Made by a program: the position numbers and the translations under genes. Positions 42,394 through 49,943 of a DNA stretch of 64,000 bases are shown here, piece after piece (position 1 is the stretch's first letter; each line of letters starts with the position of its first letter). The stretch comes from Gp6-AA40 sp050742535 (lineage in GTDB: Bacteria > Acidobacteriota > Vicinamibacteria > Vicinamibacterales > UBA2999), in contig JBOGIQ010000001.1 in assembly GCA_050742535.1 (NCBI GenBank), positions 1 through 64,000 of the forward strand. The letters run 5' to 3'. The notes under the pieces are model-generated. The model was not told where the DNA came from, ran no database searches, and saw nothing but the letters and a program-made list of their open reading frames with translations.

Positions 42394-42654
42394 TCATGAG
42401 GCGCACCAATCGCACGCACTGTAAATAGGACCGTAGGTGCAATGATACACACACGTCGAACAATTTTCGTTCCCCGGCCACGGCGAGCAGTTCCACTGCT
42501 CCATTTGGCCCTCACCGTCGCCACAATCGTCCAAGGCCTGAGTGCACGTGTTAATAGGATCGGCCTTTGAAGCTGGAACAAACAGAGCTGACACACTAAA
42601 CACAACGGCTGTGGCCAAGCGAATAGATGGACGCCAAAAATCAGCGCGTGACAT
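42394..42654 (-). CDS. Small exported Cys-rich peptide
   Basis: The 86-residue product starts at ATG 42654, five bases after a strong AGGAGGG ribosome site. It has a signal peptide (LATAVVFSVSALFVPASKA) and a 50-residue mature part with eight Cys, ending YGPIYSACDWCAS. Segments such as NTCTQALDDCG and NENCSTCVYHC suggest three or four disulfide bonds. I do not recognise the family. Possible roles include a secreted peptide toxin, inhibitor or pheromone, all guesses. It lies 73 bp upstream of the paired TIGR03435 genes in the same direction. Confidence 0.6.
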   Translation of the reverse strand: MSRADFWRPSIRLATAVVFSVSALFVPASKADPINTCTQALDDCGDGEGQMEQWNCSPWPGNENCSTCVYHCTYGPIYSACDWCAS

Positions 42655-42707
42655 AGAACCCTCCTTTCGTGAGGCTGGTGTTTTCGCGAAACGCAACGTC
42701 ACTCTTT

Positions 42708-42880
42708 CTACGCATCCGCAATTGCTTCTGCACAGGTCTCGAAGGTCACACGTTTCCCCTCTTCGAGATCGACCTTACAGCTTCCGCAGCCTCCTTGGCT
42801 GTACACGCTTTGAAACGTCTTGGGTCGAGGCAGACCGCTCTTTTTACGGTCTTTGCACGACGAGCAAAGGACACGCGGCT
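42708..42880 (-). pseudogene. Possible remnant of a small zinc-ribbon peptide
   Basis: One minus-strand frame ending at TAG 42708 reads VLCSSCKDRKKSGLPRP, then GGCGSCKVDLEEGKRV, with two CxxC pairs 25 residues apart, as in zinc-ribbon or thioredoxin-site peptides. No start codon is found before an upstream in-frame stop, so it looks broken by a frameshift. Weak evidence; it may be chance. Confidence 0.3.
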
Positions 42881-43259
42881 ACCTCGGGTCCGACTGTGAA
42901 ACTCGCTGGAGGATAGATACGGAGCCTGCACCTCGTCAACGCAAGAACTGTCCAAATCGCGCACCGCAGTGGTCATTGACATTGATCCGCGGCCAGGGGA
43001 ATCACGCGGTTGCCGGAACAGCGTGGAACGGACGCCACTGACCTGGCGGAACTGGAGCGGACGTCTGCGTTAGCTCTCTGTTGAAGGCGAGTGTTTGCGC
43101 TCGCGGTTTCCCGGGCCTTAATTCATGCGCGAATTGAGAAAAGCACTCAACCTCAAGTTCGGGCTGCCGGCCGCAAGCTGGATGGTTCGCGTTGCCAGGC
43201 GGCGCTTGCCCGTGCGGCGAATGTGACGGCGCACCTGCCGCGGCAGTTCGCCACGCTTC

Positions 43260-43500
43260 GTGAAGGTCCTGCTCGACGAGAACTTGCGCGGCCGATACGG
43301 CGCCTCAACCCGTGCCGCGGACGCCTGCGCTGGCTCGAGCGTGGACTGCCCAAACACCGGAGGGCTGAGCCAGAATCCCGGCCACGGACGCGAACGTGCA
43401 CAAGAATCGCGTGTTGTGCCCTTAGACGCCGCCGTCAACGATGTCAGTCCCGGCCGACGAACGTTCGCAGAATTGGCAATCACCTTGCTCCGCACGGGGG
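43260..43500 (+). pseudogene. Decayed DUF5615/PIN-like toxin gene remnant
   Basis: GTG at 43260 begins VKVLLDENLRGRYG, the usual N-terminal strand and acidic residues of DUF5615 PIN-like proteins, and the end reads SRVVPLDAAVNDVSP and FAELAITLLRTG. The middle (about 43330-43430) does not follow the family in any one frame, suggesting frameshifts and loss. A short frame just upstream (MRELRKALNLKFGLPAA, 43124) may be what is left of its antitoxin partner. The rest of 42655-43510 shows no gene that I can support. Confidence 0.35.
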
Positions 43501-43510
43501 CGGGGGAAAT

Positions 43511-44107
43511 ATGCCGACGGCTCGACGATCCAGCAAAACAGCAACCAGAACCAGCTCACGAAAGACGACCACTGTGCAGTGCGCGTCGAGGACGGCGCGT
43601 CGGGCGGCGCGTGAGGTCGTCAAGTCCGTGTCCGCGCGCGTGCTGCCGGCGCTGCCGCACGACGCCGTCAAGCTGCTCGAAAAAGATCACCGGCGGTTTG
43701 AACGCCTGATGAAGGAAGGCGAACAGACGACGGCGAGAGCGCGCGTGCGCCGCCGCGAGATTCTCAACACGCTGGCTGCCGGGATCGCGGCACACGAGCG
43801 CAGAGAAGAGAAGCTGCTCTACCCGGCGCTGAAGCGCCATCGCGACGCGCGCGACATCGTGCTGGAGGGCTACCAGGAACACCATGTTGCCGACGTCCTC
43901 ATCGGCGAACTGAAGAATCTGGACCCGGCGGACGAACGGTGGGGCGCGAAGTTCAAGGTCCTGAAGGAAAGCCTCGACCATCACATCGAAGAAGAAGAGG
44001 GTCACATGTTCAGGACGGCGCGATCCGTGCTCGGCCGCGACACGCTCGAAGAACTCGGTCGCCGGATGCGGGCGATGCCCGGTACCCGCAAAAAGACCCG
44101 CCGCTAG
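43511..44107 (+). CDS. Hemerythrin HHE cation-binding domain protein
   Basis: The 198-residue protein has a basic, Ser/Thr/Arg-rich N-terminal tail of about 50 residues, then the HHE domain: LLEKDHRRFERLMKE, AAHERREEKLLYPALK, YQEHHVADVLIGELK and LDHHIEEEEGHMFRTAR, which supply the His and carboxylate ligands of a di-iron site. Hemerythrin-like proteins bind O2 or NO or take part in iron handling and signalling. The basic tail could bind nucleic acid. The ATG at 43511 is preceded by GGGGG. A compound palindrome (44119-44174) follows the stop. Confidence 0.85.
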   Translation: MPTARRSSKTATRTSSRKTTTVQCASRTARRAAREVVKSVSARVLPALPHDAVKLLEKDHRRFERLMKEGEQTTARARVRRREILNTLAAGIAAHERREEKLLYPALKRHRDARDIVLEGYQEHHVADVLIGELKNLDPADERWGAKFKVLKESLDHHIEEEEGHMFRTARSVLGRDTLEELGRRMRAMPGTRKKTRR

Positions 44108-44118
44108 CGCGGATTTCG

Positions 44119-44174
44119 TCGTGGCGCGAACCTTCGGGTTCGCGAGGGCGAGCCTGACAAGGCTCGCCCCACGG
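44119..44174. repeat. Compound palindromic element between hemerythrin and sigma-factor genes
   Basis: CGTGGCGCGAACCTTCGGGTTCGCG is followed by GAGCCTGACAAGGCTC and CCCCACGG, the two halves seen in several other copies. Confidence 0.85.
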
Positions 44175-44181
44175 CGCGCCA

Positions 44182-44197
44182 CGTGACCGATGTCACA
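44182..44197. promoter_or_regulatory. CRP/FNR-like palindromic site before the sigma-factor fusion gene
   Basis: CGTGACCGATGTCACA matches TGTGA-N6-TCACA at 9 of 10 positions. It ends 14 bp before the GTG start, so a bound regulator would probably repress. No regulator of this family is in the window. Confidence 0.4.
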
Positions 44198-44211
44198 ATT
44201 GGCGGCGACCC

Positions 44212-45495
44212 GTGTCCTTTCAACAACAGAACGTGGAACCGCTCAATCAACTGGTGAACCGGGCACGTCGTGGCGACGTGGCGGCGTACGGCCGGCTCGT
44301 GAACGCGACGGAACGCATGGTATTTGGCGTCGCGCTGCGGGTACTGCGAGACCAAGCGCTGGCCGAAGACGCCGCCCAGGAAACCTTCTTGCGCGCATTC
44401 CGGCGCATCGGGGATCTCGGCGAGGACGCCGCATTCCTGACGTGGCTGCGGAGGATCGCCGTGACCGTCGCCATCAACCTGCGACGTGCGCGGCGGACGA
44501 CCTTCCTGCGCCTCGACGATGGGGTGGACGTGCCGATCCTCGACGAGATCGAGGCGCGCTGGTCCGACGCGCAACGGCTGCAGCTGGCCGCTGCGCTGTT
44601 GATCCTGACCCCTGAGGAGCGCCGTCTCTGCGACCGCCGCTACCACGGCGGCTGGAGTGTCGGCCGCCTGGCACAGGACGCCGGCGTGGACGAAGCGGCG
44701 ATGCGCAAGCGGCTGCAGCGGGTCCGCGACAAGCTGCGAAAGGACATCGAGATGTCGGAACAGAGCGAAATCAGGACGGGCCAGTCGCCGCGCGATCTTC
44801 CAGGACGGATTGTCGAACTGCTCTCGCGGCCGCAGCTGACCAACCTGCCGGAAAATCCTGTTGGCGTGGTGACGCAGATCCTGCGCGGCGTGTTCTCGAA
44901 GTTTGCGCCCGTGGAGTTGCCGGAATTCGTCGACCTGCCGGCGGCTCGCGACAGCGTGACGAGCGACGCGATCTATGTCGATGAATCCGAGCTGCATCAC
45001 GTCGACGATCGCCGCATCCTGCGCTACGACATGACGCTCCCGCTGCTGATGACGAAGCGGTACGAAGGCAAGCCGATGAACCTCTGGGTCGAAGGCAAGG
45101 CCTATCGGCGCGGAAAGCTCGACGCCACGCATCTCGAAGCGTTCCACCAGGCGGAGGTCTTTTGGCTGGGCGATCGCGGCGAGGTCGACCCATGGCGGTT
45201 GACGACGCTGGTGCTGCAGTCCGTGGACGCGGTGCTGCCCGGTTCAACGGTGCGGATCGTGCCGACGACGTACTCGATGTGTTCCCAGGCGTGGGACCTG
45301 GAAGTCGAGGTCGACGGCCGCCTGCACGAGGTGCTGGCGTGGGGCGTCTTCACCGACCGGATCGTCCGGCACCTCGGCGCCGATCCGTCGCGGCACGTCG
45401 CCGTCGGCGCCGGCTACGGGCTGGAACGGCTTGCCGCGCTGCGCTACGGGATCGACGACATCCGGAAGATCGAGGCGGCGACGGTCCCGCAGTAG
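44212..45495 (+). CDS. ECF sigma factor fused to a PheS-like class II aminoacyl-tRNA synthetase core
   Basis: The 427-residue frame joins two domains with no stop between. Residues about 8-97 are sigma region 2 (LVNRARRGDVAAYGRLV, LAEDAAQETFLRAFRRI, FLTWLRRIAVTVAINLRR). Residues about 125-183 are region 4 (LTPEERRLCDRRYHGGWSV, DEAAMRKRLQRVRDKLRK). Residues about 195-427 match the catalytic core of phenylalanyl-tRNA synthetase alpha: GKAYRRGKLDATHLEAFHQ (motif 2) and GYGLERLAALRYGIDDIRK (motif 3). The coiled-coil tRNA-binding part of PheS is missing. I know of no described sigma factor of this form. Sensing of an amino acid, an adenylate or tRNA charging to control transcription is an inference. 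An ATG at 44752 could also start the second domain alone. A CRP/FNR-like site lies just upstream. Confidence 0.85.
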   Translation: MSFQQQNVEPLNQLVNRARRGDVAAYGRLVNATERMVFGVALRVLRDQALAEDAAQETFLRAFRRIGDLGEDAAFLTWLRRIAVTVAINLRRARRTTFLRLDDGVDVPILDEIEARWSDAQRLQLAAALLILTPEERRLCDRRYHGGWSVGRLAQDAGVDEAAMRKRLQRVRDKLRKDIEMSEQSEIRTGQSPRDLPGRIVELLSRPQLTNLPENPVGVVTQILRGVFSKFAPVELPEFVDLPAARDSVTSDAIYVDESELHHVDDRRILRYDMTLPLLMTKRYEGKPMNLWVEGKAYRRGKLDATHLEAFHQAEVFWLGDRGEVDPWRLTTLVLQSVDAVLPGSTVRIVPTTYSMCSQAWDLEVEVDGRLHEVLAWGVFTDRIVRHLGADPSRHVAVGAGYGLERLAALRYGIDDIRKIEAATVPQ

Positions 45496-45502
45496 ATCCG
45501 AT

Positions 45503-45904
45503 CTACTTGCGGAACGTCTGTCGGTCTTTGAACTCCACCATGATGAACTCGGCCGCCGCGGCGCCGACGTTCTCGGGAAGATGGACGTTGCCGTCGCTGC
45601 ACCCGAGCGCTCCGGCGGGAACCGAGGCCGGCTCGGTGGTGCCGTCGGGAACCGTGAAGTTGAACGTCTGATCGGTCAGGAAGATCACGCACCCGGGGAG
45701 ATGGCGGTGCATCACCGACCTCTCGCCCGGGCCGTAGCGGACGCGCAGAAACCGCGCGACGTCGTTCTCAAACGAGACGGAGTAATGTTTCGGATCCGCC
45801 GTGACCGCATCGGGAAACTTGTTGGCCCCTCGCTGTGCCAGCGCTGAGGTCGCAGCGACGCCGAGCATGGTCCCCATCGCTACACCGAGCAGCAGATTCC
45901 GCAT
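45503..45904 (-). CDS. Exported cupin-domain protein
   Basis: The 133-residue product has a signal peptide (NLLLGVAMGTMLGVAATSALAQ) and a small cupin-type barrel: VSFENDVARFLRVRYGPGE, SVMHRHLPGCVIFL with a metal-ligand His pair, FTVPDGTTEPASVPAGA and VEFKDRQTFRK. Its substrate or signal is unknown. The start at ATG 45904 puts the signal peptide first; the longer open frame above it only reads through a repeat array. It converges with the sigma-factor fusion gene, with 7 bp between stops. Confidence 0.75.
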   Translation of the reverse strand: MRNLLLGVAMGTMLGVAATSALAQRGANKFPDAVTADPKHYSVSFENDVARFLRVRYGPGERSVMHRHLPGCVIFLTDQTFNFTVPDGTTEPASVPAGALGCSDGNVHLPENVGAAAAEFIMVEFKDRQTFRK

Positions 45905-45918
45905 GATCCACCCTCTGA

Positions 45919-46038
45919 TTGCACCGACCAGCGAAGGAATCTTTGCCCCGACCCGCGAAAGGACCCCTCGCACCGACCCGCGAAGTAACCTCGCACCAAC
46001 CAGCGAAGTGACTTCGCACCGACCCGCGAAGAAACGTC
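45919..46038. repeat. Array A of the TCGCACC tandem repeat
   Basis: About five units of 23-25 bp such as TCGCACCGACCCGCGAAG lie between the GlcG-like gene and the cupin gene. They have the same orientation as array C and abut the GlcG-like stop. No S23-type gene is next to this array. Confidence 0.85.
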
Positions 46039-46042
46039 GCAC

Positions 46043-46516
46043 CTATTTGAGCGCGTTGACCGCCGCCTGCGCCACGACTCCGTCCTGCTGGCTCGTGCCG
46101 CCGGACGCCCCGATCGCGCCGACGATCTTCCCGCCCGACACGAGCGGTATTCCGCCTTCCACCGGAATGGCGCCGTCGAGGGCGAGAATCCGCAGCCCCT
46201 CGCCGCCGGCAGCCAGCGCGTCCTGAAACGCCTTCGTCGGCCGCTTGAAGCGCGCCGCCGATCGCGCCTTCGACTGCGCGACCTGGACGCTTCCGACCTG
46301 CGTGTCGTCCATCTTTTCGAAGTAGACGAGGTCGCCACCGGTATCGACGATGGCGATGGCCATGTTCCAGTTGTTCTTGCGCGCCTCGGCGATGGCCGGC
46401 GTGGCGATCTTCTTTGCGGTCTCGAGGTTGATGTTCGGTCCGTAGCTCATAGTTTGTGAGGCGGCAGGCAGGACGCACGCGAGCGTCGCTGCTGCCGCGA
46501 AAAGAAACTGCTTCAT
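46043..46516 (-). CDS. GlcG/HbpS-family haem-binding-like protein, exported
   Basis: The 157-residue product has a signal peptide (QFLFAAAATLACVLPAASQ) and the GlcG/DUF336 fold: LETAKKIATPAIAEARKNNW, MAIAIVDTGGDLVYFEKMDDTQ, AQSKARSAARFKRPTKAFQ and VEGGIPLVSGGKIVGAIGASGG. Relatives bind haem or cobalamin or accompany glycolate and propanediol use; here no such pathway is near. Its start is 33 bp from the divergent ACT-domain gene, and its 3' end abuts repeat array A. Confidence 0.83.
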   Translation of the reverse strand: MKQFLFAAAATLACVLPAASQTMSYGPNINLETAKKIATPAIAEARKNNWNMAIAIVDTGGDLVYFEKMDDTQVGSVQVAQSKARSAARFKRPTKAFQDALAAGGEGLRILALDGAIPVEGGIPLVSGGKIVGAIGASGGTSQQDGVVAQAAVNALK

Positions 46517-46549
46517 GGCGGGAGATTATAGCCTTCATAATCGGCAGCA

Positions 46550-47206
46550 ATGGCCGCATATGCGCTTCTCGCTGAAGTCTCCGATCGCCGGGGCATGCTG
46601 TCGGATCTGACGCGTGTCCTGGCCGACCATCACGCCAACATCACCTACGTCGATATTCACGACGCCGGCGAGCCGGTCGCGGACATCTACTTCGAGTTCA
46701 CGGTCGAGGAGCCGTCGATTGAAGCGGTGCTGATCGCCATGCGCAAGGTGGACGGCGTCCGGCTGGTGGAGGAGACGCCGAACTTCGCCCGCATCTACGG
46801 CAAGCGGATCATCGTCATGGGCGGCGGCGCCCAGGTTGGCTTCGTCGCGATGGGCGCCATCACGGAAGCCGACCGCCACAACATCCGTGGCGAGCGCATC
46901 TCGATCGACACCATCCCGCTGGTCGGCGAGCAGGAGCTGGCGGCCGCGGTCCGCGCCACGGCACGGCTGCCGCGGGTGAAGATGCTCGTCCTCGCCGGCT
47001 CGATCATGGGCGGTGCGATTACCGACGCCGTGAAAGAGGTGCAGAGCTACGGCCTGCGGGTGATTTCGCTGAATCAGGCCGGCAGCGTGCCCGATGCGGC
47101 CGACCTGGTTGTCAGCGATCCGGTTCAGGCCGGCGTGATGGCCGTGATGGCGGTGGCCGACACCGCGAAGTTCGATCTCATGAAACAGCTCAAGCGGCGG
47201 TATTGA
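46550..47206 (+). CDS. ACT-domain protein with DUF5612-like C-terminal domain
   Basis: The 218-residue protein begins with an ACT domain (AYALLAEVSDRRGMLSDLTRV, ADHHANITYVDIHDAG, residues 1-75). The C-terminal part (KRIIVMGGGAQVGFVAMGAI, LPRVKMLVLAGSIMGGAI, LRVISLNQAGSVPDAADLVV) is an alpha/beta domain as in DUF5612 proteins, mostly known from archaea. ACT domains bind amino acids or small ligands and control enzymes. A sensing role is likely, but the ligand is unknown. The archaeal flavour fits the cofactor island elsewhere in the window. Confidence 0.75.
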   Translation: MAAYALLAEVSDRRGMLSDLTRVLADHHANITYVDIHDAGEPVADIYFEFTVEEPSIEAVLIAMRKVDGVRLVEETPNFARIYGKRIIVMGGGAQVGFVAMGAITEADRHNIRGERISIDTIPLVGEQELAAAVRATARLPRVKMLVLAGSIMGGAITDAVKEVQSYGLRVISLNQAGSVPDAADLVVSDPVQAGVMAVMAVADTAKFDLMKQLKRRY

Positions 47207-47461
47207 GTCCGCCGTCAGACAGCGCAGGCCGCGCCGGAACGGCATAGCTCGCCGCCTCGTCGCGTGGTCACGACCCGCTGTTATCGCTGCGCGCCAATCC
47301 GGCCGCGCTCCATCCCGTCACAGCGATTTCGCCCGTTTCCTGCGCCGGCGCGGGGTCCGCTTTTTGCGCTTGTTCAGGGCAGCAGGTCCGAGTGCAAACC
47401 GGATGGCCCAGCGCTTCGCACCTGCCGCACTGCGGTTCCTGTGGTGCTCAGGAGGTGTGTT

Positions 47462-48055
47462 ATGACGGCTCTATCCTTCAACCGCGTCTTCGTGCTGGCA
47501 CTGGCGCTTGCGCTGATGTCCGTGCCGGCCCGGGCGCAATCGGTCGACGTCGACGTCGACAAGTCGGTCGACTTCAGGGCGTTCAAGACGTACGCGTTGG
47601 GAACGGTCAAGATGCAAGATGACGCAAATCCGCTCATGGTGCAGCGCATCATCTCTGCGGTGGACAGCCACATGGCGGCCATCGGCTTCCGGAAGGTCGA
47701 GCGGGCGCCGGACGTCCGCATCTCGATTCAGGGCACCACTCGGGAAGAGTATGCGTACAACACCTGGGGCTATGACTACGGCCCGCATTTCTGGGGGGGG
47801 CCGTACCCATACCTGGGGGGCGGCTGGTACCCCTACTGGTGGGGCCTCGGCTACTCGGGGGTGGACGTGCAGCGGATTCTCGTCGGGACGCTGACGTTGG
47901 ACATGATCGACAGCCGGACGGACAGGGTGGTGATGCACGCCACGGCGGTCGACAGGGTCAGCCGCAAGGCGGCGAAGAACGAACGGAAGGCCTACGACGC
48001 GGTGGCCGAGATCTTCGAGGAGTCGCCCTATGGGGCGGACTTCGACGACGATTGA
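47462..48055 (+). CDS. DUF4136-domain exported protein
   Basis: The 197-residue product has a signal peptide (VFVLALALALMSVPARAQ) and the DUF4136 pattern: VDVDKSVDFRAFKTYALG, IISAVDSHMAAIGFRKVE, APDVRISIQGTTREE, a Gly/Tyr/Trp-rich stretch (FWGGPYPYLGGGWYPYWWG), VGTLTLDMIDSRTDRVVMHA and KNERKAYDAVAEIFEE. The family is periplasmic or lipoprotein-like and of unknown job. The ATG at 47462 follows AGGAGGT closely. The 254 bp before it (47207-47461) hold no gene that I can see and probably contain its promoter. Repeat array B starts 18 bp after the stop. Confidence 0.82.
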   Translation: MTALSFNRVFVLALALALMSVPARAQSVDVDVDKSVDFRAFKTYALGTVKMQDDANPLMVQRIISAVDSHMAAIGFRKVERAPDVRISIQGTTREEYAYNTWGYDYGPHFWGGPYPYLGGGWYPYWWGLGYSGVDVQRILVGTLTLDMIDSRTDRVVMHATAVDRVSRKAAKNERKAYDAVAEIFEESPYGADFDDD

Positions 48056-48071
48056 TCGTCTTTGACGCTGA

Positions 48072-48265
48072 CCGGTGCGAGGTTGCTGCGCCTGATCAGT
48101 GCGATCGTGGGGCGGGCCTTGTCAGGCCCGCCTGGGTCGGTGCGAAGTCGCTTCGCCTGGTCGGTGCGAGGTGGCCGCGCTGGTCGGTGCGAGGTGGCCG
48201 CGCTGGTCGGTTCGCCTGGTTAGTGCGAAGTCGCTTCGCCTGGTCGGTGCGAGTGTTCCGACTAT
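48072..48265. repeat. Array B of the GGTGCGA tandem repeat, downstream of the S23-type gene
   Basis: About eight units such as GGTGCGAAGTCGCTTCGCC run in the orientation opposite to array C. GCGAAGTCGCTTCGC within a unit is a perfect small palindrome. One unit is split by half a compound palindromic element (48102-48134). Confidence 0.87.
48102..48134. repeat. Palindromic element inserted in repeat array B
   Basis: GATCGTGGGGCGGGCC and GGCCCGCCTGG interrupt a GGTGCGA unit, so this element came in after the array formed. Confidence 0.75.
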
Positions 48266-48273
48266 GGCCCGTT

Positions 48274-48672
48274 CTAGGGTGCGCCTGGTCGGGGTCCACG
48301 ATCACGGCCGTTACGTCGATCCAAGTGCCTCAGCAGTGACGACAGTGCGGGAAAGATCCGGCGCAGCAGCGAACGCGCGGGCCTGAGGTCGGCGTCGGAT
48401 ACGTATTCCTTCAGTCGAGCGCTGCGAAAACCGTCCTGCACTTCATTTAGTGACCGCCGGGCGATGCGGAGAAACTTCGCGAACTCGGGGTCGGTTCCTC
48501 CGAAGCCTTCCGCGATATTGCGGCACGCTGAGTCCGCCGCGTCGTCCAGCTGTGACCTCAGCTTCCAGTCGACATGAAAGCGCTCTCGTTTCGTCAGCTG
48601 GAAGACTTCAATGCGGAGCTGGTCCGCCAACTGCCAGACGATCAACTCGGTGAAGTGCCGCGCAACAGCCAC
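48274..48672 (-). CDS. Four-helix-bundle protein, S23/rRNA-intervening-sequence type
   Basis: The 132-residue protein matches the S23-like four-helix-bundle family: FTELIVWQLADQLRIEVFQL, RSQLDDAADSACRNIAEGFG, EFAKFLRIARRSLNEVQDGF and a C-terminal helix (ARSLLRRIFPALSSLLRHL). The family was first seen in insertions within 23S rRNA genes; related Avd proteins bind RNA in diversity-generating retroelements. Here there is no rRNA and no reverse transcriptase. The gene lies between two inverted arrays of a 22-25 bp repeat, and array B supplies its last codons. I chose a GTG start at 48672; 48711 is also possible. A similar gene starts at the right edge of the window behind the same repeat. Confidence 0.82.
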   Translation of the reverse strand: MAVARHFTELIVWQLADQLRIEVFQLTKRERFHVDWKLRSQLDDAADSACRNIAEGFGGTDPEFAKFLRIARRSLNEVQDGFRSARLKEYVSDADLRPARSLLRRIFPALSSLLRHLDRRNGRDRGPRPGAP

Positions 48673-48772
48673 ACACGCCGTCGAGCATTCCGCGTACCGC
48701 CTGCGGACCAATAACTTACGGGTGATGTACGCAGAAACCGCAACGCTTGGCGGTCAAAGAGATCGTAGAAAT

Positions 48773-49110
48773 ATCGCACCGACCGCGCAGCCTGTTCGCA
48801 CCGACCGCGAAGTCCCTTCGCACCGCCCCGGCGCAGCCTCTTCGCACCGACCGCGAAGCCCGTTCGCACCAACCCGGCGCAGCCTCCTCGCACCGACCGC
48901 GAAGCCCAATCGCACCGACCCGGCGCAGCCTCCTCGCACCGACCGCGAAGCCCAATCGCACCAACCCGGCGCAGCCTCCTCGCACCGACCGCGAAGTCCA
49001 ATCGCACCAACCCGGCGCAGCCTCCTCGCACCGACCGCGAAGTCGCGTTCGCACCGACCCCGGCGCAGCCTCCTCGCACCGCCCCGCGTCAGCTTGCTCG
49101 CACCTCCCGG
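48773..49110. repeat. Array C of the TCGCACC tandem repeat, upstream of the S23-type gene
   Basis: Fourteen units of 22-25 bp alternate between TCGCACCGACCGCGAAGCCC-like and TCGCACCAACCCGGCGCAGC-like forms. The array lies upstream of the minus-strand S23-type gene and runs into the 3' end of the nitrate transporter ATPase gene, providing its stop. Confidence 0.92.
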
Positions 49111-49943
49111 TGCAACACCGTGTCGAGCGCACTCGCCCGCGATTGATGTGCGTGGTGATCCAGGAAATCAATGACACGCCGCCGGCACGCCTGATACTCC
49201 GGATGCGCGAGCACTGCCGCGCGAACCCGGGGACGGGGGAAGGGCACCCGCAGCACCTCGCCGACGGTCGCTTCCGGACCATCCGTCATCAGGATCAGCC
49301 GATCGGCGAGGTAGAGCGCCTCGTCGATGTCGTGCGTCACCATCAGCACGGTCGTTCTGAAGCCCTGCCGACGCCCGGACGAGGCCGGGTCCCAGATACG
49401 CAGCAGCAGATCCTGAAGCTCGAACCGCGTGAGCGAGTCGAGCTGCGAGAACGGCTCGTCGAGCAGCAGAAAGCGCGGCTCGACGGCAAGCGCCCGCGCC
49501 AGCGAGACGCACTGCTGCGTGCCGAGCGAGAGCTGTGTCGGCAGTTGCGCGGCTGCGTCGCTGACGCCAACGAGCTCCAGATATTCATCCGCGGCGGCCG
49601 CCGCCTCGCGCCGCGTGCGCGGCGTGAGCCCCTGTGAGGCAGCGATCTGGACGTTCTGCCGCGCCGTGAGCCACGGCAGCAGGCATGGCGCCTGGAAGAC
49701 GATTGCACGCTCGGGCCCGGGCCCGGTGACTTCCTTGCCGTCGATGACGACTCCGCCAAGCGTCGCCCGATCGAGCCCGGCCACGATGGACAGGACGGTC
49801 GACTTGCCGCACCCGGAGTGGCCGAGAATGGCGACGAACTCGCCCGCCTCCACCATCGCGTTGACATCTTTGACGGCGATGAACGGTCCGTCGGGCGTCG
49901 GAAAGACGCGGCTTAGTCCGGTGAGTTCGAGTGGCGGAATCAA
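49089..49943 (-). CDS. Nitrate ABC transporter ATP-binding protein, NrtD-like
   Basis: The 284-residue protein has Walker A (LGHSGCGKST), a Q-loop (VFQAPCLLPWLTA), Walker B (FLLLDEPFSQLD) and the H-loop (VTHDIDEALYLADR). The signature is LSLGTQQ rather than LSGGQ, which may be normal for this branch but is worth note. It energises uptake of nitrate (or a similar anion) with NrtB and NrtA upstream. It overlaps the second ATPase gene by four bases. Its last residues (LHREVRAS) are coded in repeat array C, so the original end was probably changed. Confidence 0.85.
   Translation of the reverse strand: MIPPLELTGLSRVFPTPDGPFIAVKDVNAMVEAGEFVAILGHSGCGKSTVLSIVAGLDRATLGGVVIDGKEVTGPGPERAIVFQAPCLLPWLTARQNVQIAASQGLTPRTRREAAAAADEYLELVGVSDAAAQLPTQLSLGTQQCVSLARALAVEPRFLLLDEPFSQLDSLTRFELQDLLLRIWDPASSGRRQGFRTTVLMVTHDIDEALYLADRLILMTDGPEATVGEVLRVPFPRPRVRAAVLAHPEYQACRRRVIDFLDHHAHQSRASALDTVLHREVRAS

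Noticed and set aside
43091..43510. N-terminal extension of the hemerythrin protein by 140 residues
   Set aside because: The upstream frame has no family similarity and crosses gene remnants; the ATG at 43511 has a good ribosome site and directly precedes the basic tail.
48274..48672. Diversity-generating retroelement (Avd-like protein near repeats)
   Set aside because: No reverse transcriptase and no template/variable repeat pair were found nearby.
48773..49110. CRISPR array
   Set aside because: Units are 22-25 bp, contiguous and degenerate, with no unique spacers and no cas genes nearby.
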